From Curtobacterium sp. ER1/6 (GTDB lineage: Bacteria; Actinomycetota; Actinomycetes; Actinomycetales; Microbacteriaceae): a stretch of 64,000 nucleotides of DNA. The position numbers and the translations under genes are program-made. Under the pieces are notes generated by a model, which ran no database searches, was not told the origin of the DNA, and saw only the letters and a list, made by a program, of their open reading frames with translations. Position 1 is the stretch's first letter. Every line of letters begins with the position of its first letter. The DNA is taken from positions 1 through 64,000 of the forward strand of contig NZ_MJAK01000010.1 of NCBI RefSeq assembly GCF_001742745.1, written 5' to 3'. Positions 16,288 through 26,018 of this stretch are shown here, one piece after another.

Positions 16288-19170
16288 TCAGTGCGCACGA
16301 CGCACCGACGGTCGACGGCCCCGGCCGGACACCAGCCACGTGCCCACCGTGACGACGACGGGCAGTCCCAGCGCGAGGAGCGCCAGCACGGGCCAGTCGG
16401 CCACGAACGGCATGTGCGACGTCCCCACCGGTCCGTCCCCGAACCGCAGTGTCAGCGCGCGGATCGGCAGGAGCCCGAGGACCGTCCCGACGACGGCACC
16501 GACCGTGGTGAGGATCGCGGCCTGCCAGGCGGAGACCTTCCGACGCAGCAGCGGGGCGGCCCCGACGGCGTCGAGCACCTCGTCGTCGCGTCGGCCGTCC
16601 GACCGCGCGAGTCCGACCGCCACGGCCGTGGCCCCGATGGTGACCGCGGCGGCGAACGCCAGGACGATCGCCAAGACGAGCGCCCGGTCGTCGCGCGGAC
16701 CGGTCTCGACGAAGAACGACGGGCCGCCCCACCGGTCGCCGTCGGCGCCGGCGCCGCTCCGCCAGGCGGACGCCAGGTCGTCGTACTGCTGGGTGGAGAG
16801 CGATCCGGGCAGCCTCGTGACGAGCAGGCCGTCGACGACCGGGACCCCGTACCGCTCGGCGGTCGCGCGGGTCATGAAGACGCCGATCTGGAGGCGCGGT
16901 GTCGGGGCGTCGAGCACCGCGGGGATGGTGGTCGAGACGTCCGGGCGTGCGGTCCGGTCCGTCACGAGGCCGGGGCTCTCGAACGTCTGGTCGCGGAACG
17001 AGTCGATCCGCACCGCGCCGTCGTGGACGTACTCCGGCCAGAGCGACACCGCCTCACCGCTCTCGAGCGCGTCCCGGACTGCCGTCGACGGCGTGTGCCC
17101 GGTGAGCACGGCGTAGTCGTCGACGGTCCCGGCGAGCACGTGGGTGCCGCCGGTGCCGGTGGTCTGGAGGAAGTCCGGGCAGGCGCCGGCGCGGGAGCAG
17201 TCGCGGTCGGACCAGTCGTGCGGCACGGTCAGGGTCGCCGGGACCGTGCCGGCCTGTTCGCGGGCGACCGCGAGGACCCGGATCCGGTCGTGGTCGAGCA
17301 CCCCGCCGACGATGCGTGCGGCCTTCGCGGTGAGTTCCGCGTCCTGCCCGACGTCATACCCCTGCTCGTCCGTCGCGGAGACGCTCGCGGTCGCGACGCC
17401 GGCGGCCGTCGTCCACGAGTAGTCACGCACGAACTGGGCGTGCGAGGACGCGTTCCACGTCACGGCGACCGAAGCGACGAACACGACGCTCATCACGCTC
17501 GCCAGGACCGGGACGGTGCGGACCGGGTTGCGCCGGGCGTCGCGTGCCGCGAGGCGGGCGGACAGCCCGAGGCGCGTGGACCAGCGGGCGACGAGGGCGA
17601 GCAGCCACGGCGACGACAGCGCGACGCCGAGCTGCACCAGGCACGGGCCGATCGCGACCCCGGCGCCGACGACCCAGGCGAGCCGGTCCTCCTGCACCGG
17701 ACGGTCGTCGAGCAGGAGCACGCCGACACCGCACGCGAGCGTCATCACCGTGCCGACCACCACGAGCAGTGGAGCCCAGACCCGGCGGCGCCGTTCCGTG
17801 CGGGGGTTCGCTGTGGCCGGCCGCAGGGAGCCCCGGAGCGCGGCGAGGACGTTCACGCGGGTCGCCGCCCGGGCCGCCACGAGCGCGGAGACGAGCCCGG
17901 CCAGTACACCGGCGACGCCGATCGCCAGGAGCAGTCCCACGGGCACGTGCACGCCGGGCCAGGTGCCGACGTTGCCGTCGTCGAGCACGTGCACCGCGAG
18001 CACGCCGATCCCGGTGCCGAGCGCGAGTCCGAGCACCGCCCCGGTCGTGCCGAGCACCACGCCCGAGCCGGCCACGACGGCCCGGACGAACCCGCGTTCA
18101 CCGCCGACGCTCGAGACGATCGCGAACGACCTGGTGTCCGCCCGGGTCCCGACGAGGAACGCGGCACCGGCGAGCAGGGCGACCTCGAACATCGCGAAGA
18201 CGCCGAGGAGCGCGAGCGCCCCGATGAACCAGTCGAGCGAGCTGCTGCGGGCTGCGCCGGGGGGACGGTCGTCCGGCGGGTCGAGCACGACCGGACGGGA
18301 CTGCACGATGATGCCGTGCTCGTTGAGCGCCCGGATCTCCGACCAGGTCGGGGCGTACCCGGGCAGGTAGACGGTGACGTCGGAGCGGCCCTGCGCGTCC
18401 TCGCCGGTCGTCGGCGAGAGCGTCGAGCCCCACGGCAGGAAGACGGCCTGTGCGCCCGGGTCGGAGGCGGCGTCGCGCATCGTCCCCGTGATGGTGAACC
18501 GCTTCGTCACGGGCTCGGTCAGGTCGATCGTGTCGCCGATCGACACGTCGAGGCGCTCCAGGGTCGCCGGCGTCACCATCGCCTCGTCGCGCGCGGTCGG
18601 TGCGGTGCCGGACAGCACGTGCCAGTGCCCGTCGAGCGCGGGAGACCACGTGTCCCCCTCGACCGCGACGAGACCGATCGGGGCCTTCGGCCCGGCGACG
18701 ACCACGGCGTCCGAGGAGACGGGCAGGGCGGTCACGCCGGCGGGGACGTGGTCGAGGACGTTCGCCGTCCGGCTCTCCGAGGTGGCGCGCTCTGCCGGGC
18801 TGTGACGCTTCGTCTCCGTGTACTGCCACTGCACGGGGTCCTGCCGGAGCCCGGGGAGGTCGGGGGCCGCGGTGCGCATCTGCGCTGCCGCGCGCCCGAG
18901 GTCGTACCGCAGGGACTCGGCCTGCGTGGGCTGGGTGGACTGCACCACCACCGAGACCGCGGCGAAGCCGGCGACGGGGATCCCCACGAGCGCGACGATC
19001 AGCGCCGCCCGACCGGCCTTCGCGAACGCCAGCCGTCGTCCGAGCCGCATCGCCGGACGGAGCGCGACGGTGCGGCGGGTCCGTGCCGCTCGCGCGGGTC
19101 GACGGTCGACGCGGCTGCTGTGGCCACCGCGGGTCGGGACGGCGTCGACGGCGTGCCGACGGCCGTTCAC
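16288..19170 (-). CDS. ABC transporter permease with two FtsX cores
   Basis: Large permease of 960 residues. An N-terminal helix (GRAALIVALVGIPVAGFA) is followed by an extracellular domain, a first FtsX block (LDWFIGALALLGVFAMFEVALLAG and following), a second extracellular domain, and a final FtsX block with SAWQAAILTTVGAVVGTVLGLLP. This layout fits MacB/BceB-type exporters or mechanotransmitters rather than importers. The GTG overlaps the ATPase stop (GTGA), so ATPase and permease are coupled. The role may be peptide antibiotic or lipid export; no substrate is shown. Confidence 0.85.
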   Translation of the reverse strand: MNGRRHAVDAVPTRGGHSSRVDRRPARAARTRRTVALRPAMRLGRRLAFAKAGRAALIVALVGIPVAGFAAVSVVVQSTQPTQAESLRYDLGRAAAQMRTAAPDLPGLRQDPVQWQYTETKRHSPAERATSESRTANVLDHVPAGVTALPVSSDAVVVAGPKAPIGLVAVEGDTWSPALDGHWHVLSGTAPTARDEAMVTPATLERLDVSIGDTIDLTEPVTKRFTITGTMRDAASDPGAQAVFLPWGSTLSPTTGEDAQGRSDVTVYLPGYAPTWSEIRALNEHGIIVQSRPVVLDPPDDRPPGAARSSSLDWFIGALALLGVFAMFEVALLAGAAFLVGTRADTRSFAIVSSVGGERGFVRAVVAGSGVVLGTTGAVLGLALGTGIGVLAVHVLDDGNVGTWPGVHVPVGLLLAIGVAGVLAGLVSALVAARAATRVNVLAALRGSLRPATANPRTERRRRVWAPLLVVVGTVMTLACGVGVLLLDDRPVQEDRLAWVVGAGVAIGPCLVQLGVALSSPWLLALVARWSTRLGLSARLAARDARRNPVRTVPVLASVMSVVFVASVAVTWNASSHAQFVRDYSWTTAAGVATASVSATDEQGYDVGQDAELTAKAARIVGGVLDHDRIRVLAVAREQAGTVPATLTVPHDWSDRDCSRAGACPDFLQTTGTGGTHVLAGTVDDYAVLTGHTPSTAVRDALESGEAVSLWPEYVHDGAVRIDSFRDQTFESPGLVTDRTARPDVSTTIPAVLDAPTPRLQIGVFMTRATAERYGVPVVDGLLVTRLPGSLSTQQYDDLASAWRSGAGADGDRWGGPSFFVETGPRDDRALVLAIVLAFAAAVTIGATAVAVGLARSDGRRDDEVLDAVGAAPLLRRKVSAWQAAILTTVGAVVGTVLGLLPIRALTLRFGDGPVGTSHMPFVADWPVLALLALGLPVVVTVGTWLVSGRGRRPSVRRAH

Positions 19171-19892
19171 GAGCCGGTCCGGCCGGCGAGTGCCGTCTCG
19201 ACGCCGGCGTACACGGTCTGGTCGACGACCCGGCCGTCCCGCAGGAACACGATCCGGTCCGCCCATGCCGCGTGCCGCGCGTCGTGCGTGACGAGCAGGG
19301 CTCCGGCGCCGTTGTCGACGTGCCGCCGGAGCATCCGCAGCACGACCTCGCCGGTCTGCGAGTCGAGCGCACCGGTCGGTTCGTCCGCGAGCACGAGCCG
19401 ACGGTCGCCGACGACACCCCGAGCGATCGCGACACGCTGCTGCTGGCCGCCGGACAGGTCGTCGGGGAAGGCGTCGGCGCGCTCGCCGAGCTCGACGTTG
19501 TCCAGCGCGAGCTCGGCAGCCCGGCGAGCCCGGCTCGCCTTCCACCCGTCGAGCTCGAGCGGCAGGGCGACGTTCTCGACCGCGGTCAGCGACGGGATCA
19601 GGTTGAAGTCCTGGAAGACGAAACCGACGAGACGCCGACGGAGCGCCGCGAGGTCGCGCGCCGGGCGGTCCGACACCCACTCGCCGTCGATGCGGACCTC
19701 GCCGCTCGTCGGGGGCAGGAGCGTGCCGGCACAGGCGAGGAGCGTGGACTTGCCGGAGCCCGACGTGCCCATGACCGCGACCATCTCACCGCGCGCGACG
19801 CGCAGGTCGACACCTGCCAGGGCGGTCACCGCGTTGGCGCCGCCGCCGTACTGGACGCTGACGGCGTCGAGCTCGAGGAGCGGGGCGGTCAT
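19167..19892 (-). CDS. ABC transporter ATPase, MacB/LolD type
   Basis: ATPase of 241 residues: Walker A GTSGSGKST, Q-loop FVFQDFNLIPSLT, signature LSGGQQQR, Walker B VLADEPTGALDS and switch VTHDARHAAWADR. This is the subfamily that pairs with FtsX-like permeases. It overlaps the PadR gene before it and the permease after it by 4 bp each (ATGA and GTGA), giving one coupled operon. Confidence 0.92.
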   Translation of the reverse strand: MTAPLLELDAVSVQYGGGANAVTALAGVDLRVARGEMVAVMGTSGSGKSTLLACAGTLLPPTSGEVRIDGEWVSDRPARDLAALRRRLVGFVFQDFNLIPSLTAVENVALPLELDGWKASRARRAAELALDNVELGERADAFPDDLSGGQQQRVAIARGVVGDRRLVLADEPTGALDSQTGEVVLRMLRRHVDNGAGALLVTHDARHAAWADRIVFLRDGRVVDQTVYAGVETALAGRTGS

Positions 19893-20458
19893 CGTGCCTG
19901 CTCCGCGGTGCGCACCGACGCGACGTCCGTGACGGGGGCCGGTGGCGGCATGTGCCGGGTGACGGTCGACTCGACGTGGTCCAGCCAGCGCACCTCGGCC
20001 TCCGCCTGGAACACCATCGACTCGAGGACGAGCGACCACGCGAGGTCGGTCGCGGGGTCGGCGGAGCGCTTGAGCCGCGTCAGGTCCTGCAGCGTGCCGA
20101 GGGCGGCGGAGCGCTGCACCTGCACCAGCCGCGGGACGTCGACACCGGGCACGGTCACCGCGAGGGCGAACTTGATCGCGAGCTCGTCGCGCCCGCGCTT
20201 CGCCGGCACCGGCTCGCTGAACCAGCGGGCGACCGCCTCGCGACCCGCGTCGGTCGCCGTGTAGACGACGTGTCCGTCGTCGTCGGCGTCGCCGCGGGCC
20301 ACGAGACCGTCGCGCTCCAGACGGTCGAGCGTCGTGTAGACCTGGCCGATGTTGAGCGGCCAGCTCCCCCCGGTCCGTTGCTCGAACTCCCCCCGGAGCT
20401 GGTACCCGTACCCGGGCCCTCCCACCAGCAGCGCGAGCACGCCCATCCGTACGCTCAT
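19889..20458 (-). CDS. PadR-family transcriptional repressor
   Basis: Repressor of 189 residues. The N-terminal winged helix runs MSVRMGVLALLVGGPGYGYQLRGEFEQRTGGSWPLNIGQVYTTLDRLERDGLV, with the YTATDAGREAVARWF wing and a C-terminal helical domain of the Vir-like PadR type. It heads the ABC operon and probably represses it until an exported compound binds. The ribosome site GGGGGAAG lies before the ATG. Two palindromes in its own upstream region (20484-20511) suggest autoregulation. Confidence 0.9.
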   Translation of the reverse strand: MSVRMGVLALLVGGPGYGYQLRGEFEQRTGGSWPLNIGQVYTTLDRLERDGLVARGDADDDGHVVYTATDAGREAVARWFSEPVPAKRGRDELAIKFALAVTVPGVDVPRLVQVQRSAALGTLQDLTRLKRSADPATDLAWSLVLESMVFQAEAEVRWLDHVESTVTRHMPPPAPVTDVASVRTAEQAR

Positions 20459-20483
20459 GACTTCCCCCTCGTACCGTCCGAGA

Positions 20484-20511
20484 CATACTCCGTATGCCCA
20501 TACCGAGTATG
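20484..20511 (-). promoter_or_regulatory. Double palindromic PadR operator
   Basis: Two copies of CATAC-N3-GTATG (20484-20496 and 20499-20511) with centres 15 bp apart, 25 to 53 bp before the PadR start codon and inside its likely promoter. This short AT-richer patch stands out from the surrounding sequence. The resemblance to PadR ATGT/ACAT-type operators is partial; assignment rests on position and symmetry. Confidence 0.7.
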
Positions 20512-20554
20512 CACAGGCAAGCCAGCAGCAGGCAAGTCACGGATCGGCCACGAT

Positions 20555-20598
20555 CGGACGGGAGGCGCGGTGCCAGCCGGCACCGCGCCTCCCGTCCG
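20555..20598. terminator. GACGGGAGGC-family hairpin, copy 5
   Basis: Perfect 20-bp arms with a 4-nt loop, 15 bp after the aldo-keto reductase stop codon and upstream of the PadR promoter. It probably isolates the ABC operon from the gene before it. Confidence 0.83.
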
Positions 20599-20612
20599 TC
20601 GGGTGGTCGGGA

Positions 20613-21494
20613 CTACTCGCCCAGCTTCGACAGCTCCTCGAACTCCGCGTCCGTCAGTTCGATGGTCGCGCCCTGCAGGTTGTCCTCGAGGTGGTCGACG
20701 CTCGAGGTCCCCGGGATCGGCAGCATCACCGGCGAGCGCTTGAGCAGCCACGCGAGCGCGACCTGCGCCGGGGTGGCGTCCTTCTCCTTCGCGAGCTCGG
20801 TGAGCGGCGAGTCCGTGCCGGTGAGCCCACCCGTGGCGAGGGGGAACCAGGGGATGAAGCCGATGCCCTGCTCCTCGGACCAGTCGAGGAGCTCCTCGGC
20901 CGAACGGTCGGTCAGGTTGTAGAGGTTCTGGACGGTGACGATCTCGGCGTGCTGCTGCGCGGCCTTGACGTCGTCGACGGACACCTCGGACAGACCGACG
21001 TGGCGGATCTTGCCCTCGTCCTGCAGCTTCTTCAGCTCGCCGATCTGGTCCTCGAGCGGGACCTTCGGGTCGATGCGGTGCAGCTGGAACAGGTCGATGC
21101 GCTCGAGGCCGAGGCGGCGGAGGCTCATCTCGGCCTCCTGGCGGAGGTACTCCGGGCGGCCGACCGGCGGCCACTCGTTCGGGCCGGTACGGGTGAGGCC
21201 GGCCTTGGTGGCGATGACGATGTCGTCGCCGTACGGGTGCAGCGCCTCGCGGAGGAGTTCCTCGGCGACGTACGGGCCGTAGGAGTCGGCGGTGTCGAAG
21301 AAGTCGACGCCGAGCTCGACAGCGCGCTTGAGCACGCGGACGGCCTCGTCGTGGTCCTTCGGCGGCCCCCAGACGCCCGGGCCGGTGAGCTGCATGGTGC
21401 CGTAGCCGAGGCGGTGGACCTCGAGGTCGCCGCCGATGCGGAACGTGCCCGATGCGGCGGCAGGACGGTTCGTGGTGTCGGTACCAGTGGTCAT
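20613..21494 (-). CDS. Aldo-keto reductase
   Basis: NADPH-dependent oxidoreductase of 293 residues. Active-site marks are [12 protein letters not shown] (Asp and Tyr), IVIATKAGL (Lys) and [10 protein letters not shown] (His). The late motif [16 protein letters not shown] is the cofactor-binding end of the barrel. The family is like YajO/IolS-type reductases with broad carbonyl substrates. A TAGACC hexamer lies 6 nt before the ATG. Confidence 0.88.
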   Translation of the reverse strand: MTTGTDTTNRPAAASGTFRIGGDLEVHRLGYGTMQLTGPGVWGPPKDHDEAVRVLKRAVELGVDFFDTADSYGPYVAEELLREALHPYGDDIVIATKAGLTRTGPNEWPPVGRPEYLRQEAEMSLRRLGLERIDLFQLHRIDPKVPLEDQIGELKKLQDEGKIRHVGLSEVSVDDVKAAQQHAEIVTVQNLYNLTDRSAEELLDWSEEQGIGFIPWFPLATGGLTGTDSPLTELAKEKDATPAQVALAWLLKRSPVMLPIPGTSSVDHLEDNLQGATIELTDAEFEELSKLGE

Positions 21495-21582
21495 GGATCC
21501 GGTCTACGCCCGTGCCGTGACCCGTTCCTGGGTCGGTGTCCCCCTGGCGCGCGCTTCGCGACCGTCGCGGGGCCGGGCGCTC

Positions 21583-21645
21583 CGAACCACGTTCCCGACG
21601 TCGAACCAGGGCGCGCGCGTGGTTCGACGTCGGGATAGTGGTTCG
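21583..21645. repeat. Long imperfect inverted repeat
   Basis: Arms of 8 bp (CGAACCAC/GTGGTTCG) and 15 bp (CCCGACGTCGAACCA and complement), separated by a 3-nt mismatch, close on an 11-nt loop of alternating GC. It lies between the YdeI-like gene and the aldo-keto reductase on the same strand. It could terminate the upstream transcript but shows none of the GACGGGAGGC core. Confidence 0.8.
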
Positions 21646-21700
21646 ATCCAGGCCGACAGGCCATCGGTCGACGGGCAAGCAGCGGCAGCCGGCGACGGCC

Positions 21701-22285
21701 CTACCGCGTCGGGCGCGGGTACGGGGTGTCGCCGACGGCCAGGCCGGCGACGAGCTTCGCGATCCGGTTCGCCCGGGCGGTGTCGCTCGGCGCGGTCACC
21801 ACCCGGTGCAGCACGGCGTACCGGTTCGTGCCGTCGAGGTCGGCGAACAGGGCGGCGGCGGCCGGCGACGCGTCGAGGGCGGCCCGGAGGTCGTCGGGCA
21901 CGACGACGGACGCGGCACCGGCGTACGCGCGGTCCCACCGACCGTCGGCCCGCGCGCGGTCGACCTCGGCACGGCCGCGGTCCCGCATGCGTCCGGCGTC
22001 CTCGAGCGCCGCGACGAGGCCGACGTTCCGCTCGGACCAGAGCGATGCCCGGCGGCGCGGGGTGAACCGCTGGCGGAACGTCGCCGTGTCACGACCGCGC
22101 TTCTGGCCGTCGATCCACCCCGAGCACAGCGCCTCGTCCAGGGCCTGGTCGTAGGTCAGCGTCGTCGGCTCCGTGGTGCCCTTCTTCGCGAGGACGAGCC
22201 AGACGCCGTCCGTCTCGTCCTCGTGCGCGTCGAGCCACGTGCGCCACGCGGGGGCGTCCGGCAGCACGAGGTCCTCGTCGTCCAT
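21701..22285 (-). CDS. YdeI/OmpD-associated family protein
   Basis: Protein of 194 residues with the YdeI marks WRTWLDAHEDETDGVWLVLAKKG, YDQALDEALCSGWIDGQ and RFTPRRRASLWSERN. The C-terminus has the ASVVVPDDLRAALDA stretch. Members are linked loosely to envelope stress or bacteriocin protection; the activity is unknown. TACGAT lies 6 nt before the ATG, so it is leaderless. Confidence 0.85.
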   Translation of the reverse strand: MDDEDLVLPDAPAWRTWLDAHEDETDGVWLVLAKKGTTEPTTLTYDQALDEALCSGWIDGQKRGRDTATFRQRFTPRRRASLWSERNVGLVAALEDAGRMRDRGRAEVDRARADGRWDRAYAGAASVVVPDDLRAALDASPAAAALFADLDGTNRYAVLHRVVTAPSDTARANRIAKLVAGLAVGDTPYPRPTR

Positions 22286-22312
22286 GCGGTCATCGTAGGA
22301 CGGCGGTCCGGT

Positions 22313-23908
22313 TCAGACCCAGTGGGGCTGGTCGAGCAGTCCGTCGGGATCCGCCTGCTCGGCGATGCGGTGCAGGCGTGAGGTGTTCACGTCGAAGTAC
22401 GCCGACGGGTCGGTGATCGCCGCGTCGCAGTAGTTGGCGTAGGCACCGGTCCCCCAGGCCGGTTCCATGGCCTGCCGGAACCCGCGGACGTAGGCGTCGA
22501 AGGGGGCGGGGTCCGCGCCGTCGGCGAAGACCGCGGTGTACTGCACGGTCATCAGCGCGTTCCGCCAGGGGAAGGCCGAGTCGGTGCGTCCGACGTCCGC
22601 GACGGCACCGCCGAGGGCGTCGAGGGCGACGCCGCCCTCCCGGTTGCCCGCGACGTCCCCCGCGGCGGCAGCCTGGCGGACGAGGACCGCGATCTCCGCC
22701 CCGGTGAGCTTCCGCGTCCCGATCGACGAGGTGGCCGCCTCGGACACCCGCTGGGGTGTCCCGGCGAGGCGGACCACGGCCGCGCCGTACGTCAGCTCGT
22801 CGGCGGTGTGGGACGTGGGCGTCGCACCGGTCGCCGTGACGAACGCGTCGACGGATGCGTCGGCGCCGCGCTTCGGCCCCGTCCAGACGCCGGTGACGGT
22901 GACCGTCGGTGCGCTGTGCCGCGTCCCGTTCAGCAGTTTCAGGGTCGACCAGAGCCGGCGGTCCGCGACCGGCGCCCAGTCCTGCCAGGCCCGCACCACC
23001 GCGGCCGCGGCGGACCACGGGAACACGATGCTGAACAGCAGCACCGGTGGCGCGGGCTGCGTCCGGAAGGTCATCGAGGTGACGACGCCGACCGTCCCGC
23101 CACCGCCGCCGCGGCAGGCCCAGAACAGGTCGGGCTCCGCCGTCGCCGACACCTCGTGCACCCGGCCGTCCGGGGTGGCGAGCGTGACACCGGTCAGCTG
23201 GTCGCAGGTGAGGCCGGAGGACCGGACGAGCACGCCGACACCGCCGCCGAGCGTGAGCCCGCCGATGCCGACCGTCGGGCACGAGCCGGAGCCGATCGCC
23301 CGTCCGGCACGGGCCAGGGTCGCGTAGACGTCCGCCAGTCGGGCACCGGGGCCGATCGTCGCGGTGTCGCCGTCGACCCGGACGTCGTCGAGGTCCTGCG
23401 TGCTGATCACCAGCGATCGGGGGACGTCGGTGCCCGGTGCACCGCCCGCCGACCACCCCGTGTAGGAGTGCCCGCCGGAGCGCAGAGCGACCGGCGTGCG
23501 GGTGTTCCGGGCGAACGCCAGGGCTGCCTGCACGTCACCGACGCCCGCGACGCGCAGCACGGCCTGCGGGTCGGCGTCGTCGTAGCGGGGGTTCTGCAGC
23601 ACGCGGGCGGCGTCCCATCCGGACGACCCCGACCGGAGCAGGGTGCCGGTGACGGCGGCGGCGAGGGCGTCCCAGGAGTCCGGGCCGCCGGGGGTCGGCG
23701 AGGACGACGGGGTACCGGTGCCGGTGGAGGGTGCGGCCGAACCGGGCCCGGACGGCGTCGGGCTGCCGGACGGAGCGGGACCGGGCCGGGAACAGGCGGC
23801 GAGCACCCCGGCGACGCCGAGGCCGATCCCGCCGGCGAGCACCGTCCGGCGCGTGGCCCGCCGGCTCCGGTCGTCGCGGTCGTCGTCGCCTGGTCGCTCC
23901 TGCTGCAC
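22313..23908 (-). CDS. FAD-linked oxidase, berberine-bridge type, exported
   Basis: Protein of 531 residues. A twin-arginine-like leader (RRATRRTVLAGG) ends at AACS, so it may be a Tat-exported lipoprotein. A Pro/Ser/Thr-rich spacer is followed by the FAD-binding type 4 domain with ALRSGGHSYTGWS, whose histidine is the usual covalent FAD site. The C-terminal BBE segment is YANYCDAAITDPSAYF. These enzymes oxidise alcohols, sugars or alkaloids using oxygen; the substrate is unknown. The start is the GTG at 23908. Confidence 0.85.
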   Translation of the reverse strand: MQQERPGDDDRDDRSRRATRRTVLAGGIGLGVAGVLAACSRPGPAPSGSPTPSGPGSAAPSTGTGTPSSSPTPGGPDSWDALAAAVTGTLLRSGSSGWDAARVLQNPRYDDADPQAVLRVAGVGDVQAALAFARNTRTPVALRSGGHSYTGWSAGGAPGTDVPRSLVISTQDLDDVRVDGDTATIGPGARLADVYATLARAGRAIGSGSCPTVGIGGLTLGGGVGVLVRSSGLTCDQLTGVTLATPDGRVHEVSATAEPDLFWACRGGGGGTVGVVTSMTFRTQPAPPVLLFSIVFPWSAAAAVVRAWQDWAPVADRRLWSTLKLLNGTRHSAPTVTVTGVWTGPKRGADASVDAFVTATGATPTSHTADELTYGAAVVRLAGTPQRVSEAATSSIGTRKLTGAEIAVLVRQAAAAGDVAGNREGGVALDALGGAVADVGRTDSAFPWRNALMTVQYTAVFADGADPAPFDAYVRGFRQAMEPAWGTGAYANYCDAAITDPSAYFDVNTSRLHRIAEQADPDGLLDQPHWV

Positions 23909-23976
23909 GCGACCTGTCTACGCCTCCGCCGCGCGCCGGCCATCGTCCGCGCGGAGGACACGGCGTGGCCGACCGG

Positions 23977-24522
23977 TCAGCGCACCTCGCTGCTGCTGAT
24001 CCGCACGGCGTCGGCCCACGCGTGCACCCACGCGGGCAGGGTGAGGTCCCGCGTGGTGCCGCCCGTCGCGGCGACGAGCTCGTCCGGCGTGACCGCGCCG
24101 CCGGTCCGCCGGAGGAACCGCGCCTGCACGACCGCCCGGGCGACGACGGCACCCTGGCGCACGAACGTCTGCTCCATGTACACCGCACGCTCGTCGACGC
24201 CGAGCACCCGCGTGTGCAGCGTGAACCGCTGGCCGAGCGTCAGGGACCGCTTGTACGTGATGGTCTGCGCGGCGACGACCGCGTACCAGCCCCGTCGCGC
24301 TGCCTCCTGCCAGAAGCCGGACCGGAAGAGCAGGTCGTAGCGCCCCAGGTCGAGCATCGCCAGGTACTTGCCGTTGTTGACGTGGCGCAGGGTGTCGAGG
24401 TCCGTCGGCACGACGCGGAACGGCGTGCGTGCCTCGACCCACAGCGAGGGTCGCCGTCCTGGTCGCGCGCCGGCCAGTCGGACACGCACGGCGAGCAGGA
24501 ACAGCCGGAGGTACAGGTTCAC
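23977..24522 (-). CDS. Hotdog-fold thioesterase
   Basis: Protein of 181 residues with the acyl-CoA thioesterase core TDLDTLRHVNNGKYLAMLDLGR and ITYKRSLTLGQRF. The N-terminal helix MNLYLRLFLLAVRVRLAG may associate with the membrane. The Asp in TDLDT with the downstream HVNN is typical of 4HBT-type enzymes. The substrate is unknown. Confidence 0.82.
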   Translation of the reverse strand: MNLYLRLFLLAVRVRLAGARPGRRPSLWVEARTPFRVVPTDLDTLRHVNNGKYLAMLDLGRYDLLFRSGFWQEAARRGWYAVVAAQTITYKRSLTLGQRFTLHTRVLGVDERAVYMEQTFVRQGAVVARAVVQARFLRRTGGAVTPDELVAATGGTTRDLTLPAWVHAWADAVRISSSEVR

Positions 24523-24561
24523 GTGCCGATCCCACCAGGAGCCGGCCCCGCCGTCGAGCCC

Positions 24562-24623
24562 GTTGGAGGAAGCGGACGAGCGTCACGGTGCCGAGTGCAA
24601 CACGGTGCACCCGACCCTCCAAC
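24562..24623 (-). terminator. Inverted repeat after small membrane protein gene
   Basis: Arms GTTGGAGG (24562-24569) and CCTCCAAC (24616-24623) enclose an inner GTGCA/TGCAC hairpin, just 3' of the stop codon at 24633. It is a plausible terminator but weaker than the GACGGGAGGC hairpins. Confidence 0.45.
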
Positions 24624-24632
24624 CGGCCGCGG

Positions 24633-24866
24633 TCAGCCCAGCGGTCCGCCGGCGCCGCCGGTGATCCCCGGGTGTGCGGCCTTGGCCGTCCCCTCGGTGA
24701 CCGCGTGGGCGGCCGATGCCTCGGTCATCGCGCGCTCGCCGGCGCGCGGGTCGACGGGCTCCAGGTGCGACAGGGCCCGGCGGCGTCGCACGTTCTGCAC
24801 CTCGAGCACCACGAGCAGGGCGGCGATGACCACCACGACGGCGATGACGATCACGAAGACGATCAC
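24633..24866 (-). CDS. Small single-pass membrane protein
   Basis: Protein of 77 residues. One helix (IVFVIVIAVVVVIAALLVVLEV) is followed by a basic stop (RRRRA) and a soluble tail of about 45 residues. I do not recognise the family. The GTG at 24866 has AAGGGG about 6 nt upstream. Confidence 0.7.
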   Translation of the reverse strand: MIVFVIVIAVVVVIAALLVVLEVQNVRRRRALSHLEPVDPRAGERAMTEASAAHAVTEGTAKAAHPGITGGAGGPLG

Positions 24867-24961
24867 GGCGTTCCCCTTCCGCACGGACCCCCTGTCCGTC
24901 CTGACAGCGTAGCCGTGGTGGTACCCCCCTGGCGAGGAGTCGCCGGGAGTAAACCGGCACC

Positions 24962-25948
<987 letters not shown>

Positions 25949-25959
25949 CGCGACCACGT

Positions 25960-26007
25960 GACGGACGGGAGGCCCGTGGCGACCCCGCCACGGGCCTCCC
26001 GTCCGTC
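25960..26007. terminator. GACGGGAGGC-family hairpin, copy 6
   Basis: Perfect 21-bp arms and a 6-nt loop between the convergent AKR and uraD-uraH genes, a bidirectional terminator. Confidence 0.85.
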
Positions 26008-26018
26008 CGCGCGTCGGC

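Noticed and set aside
16288-20458. Two-component-controlled antibiotic ABC system (BceRS-like)
   Set aside because: The transporter shape fits, but there is no sensor kinase or response regulator; the controller is a PadR protein.
21635-21655. A tRNA fragment, since ATAGTGGTTCGATCCA looks like a T-loop
   Set aside because: No T-stem pairs around the TTCGA and no cloverleaf can be built; the stretch is the end of the inverted repeat at 21583-21645.
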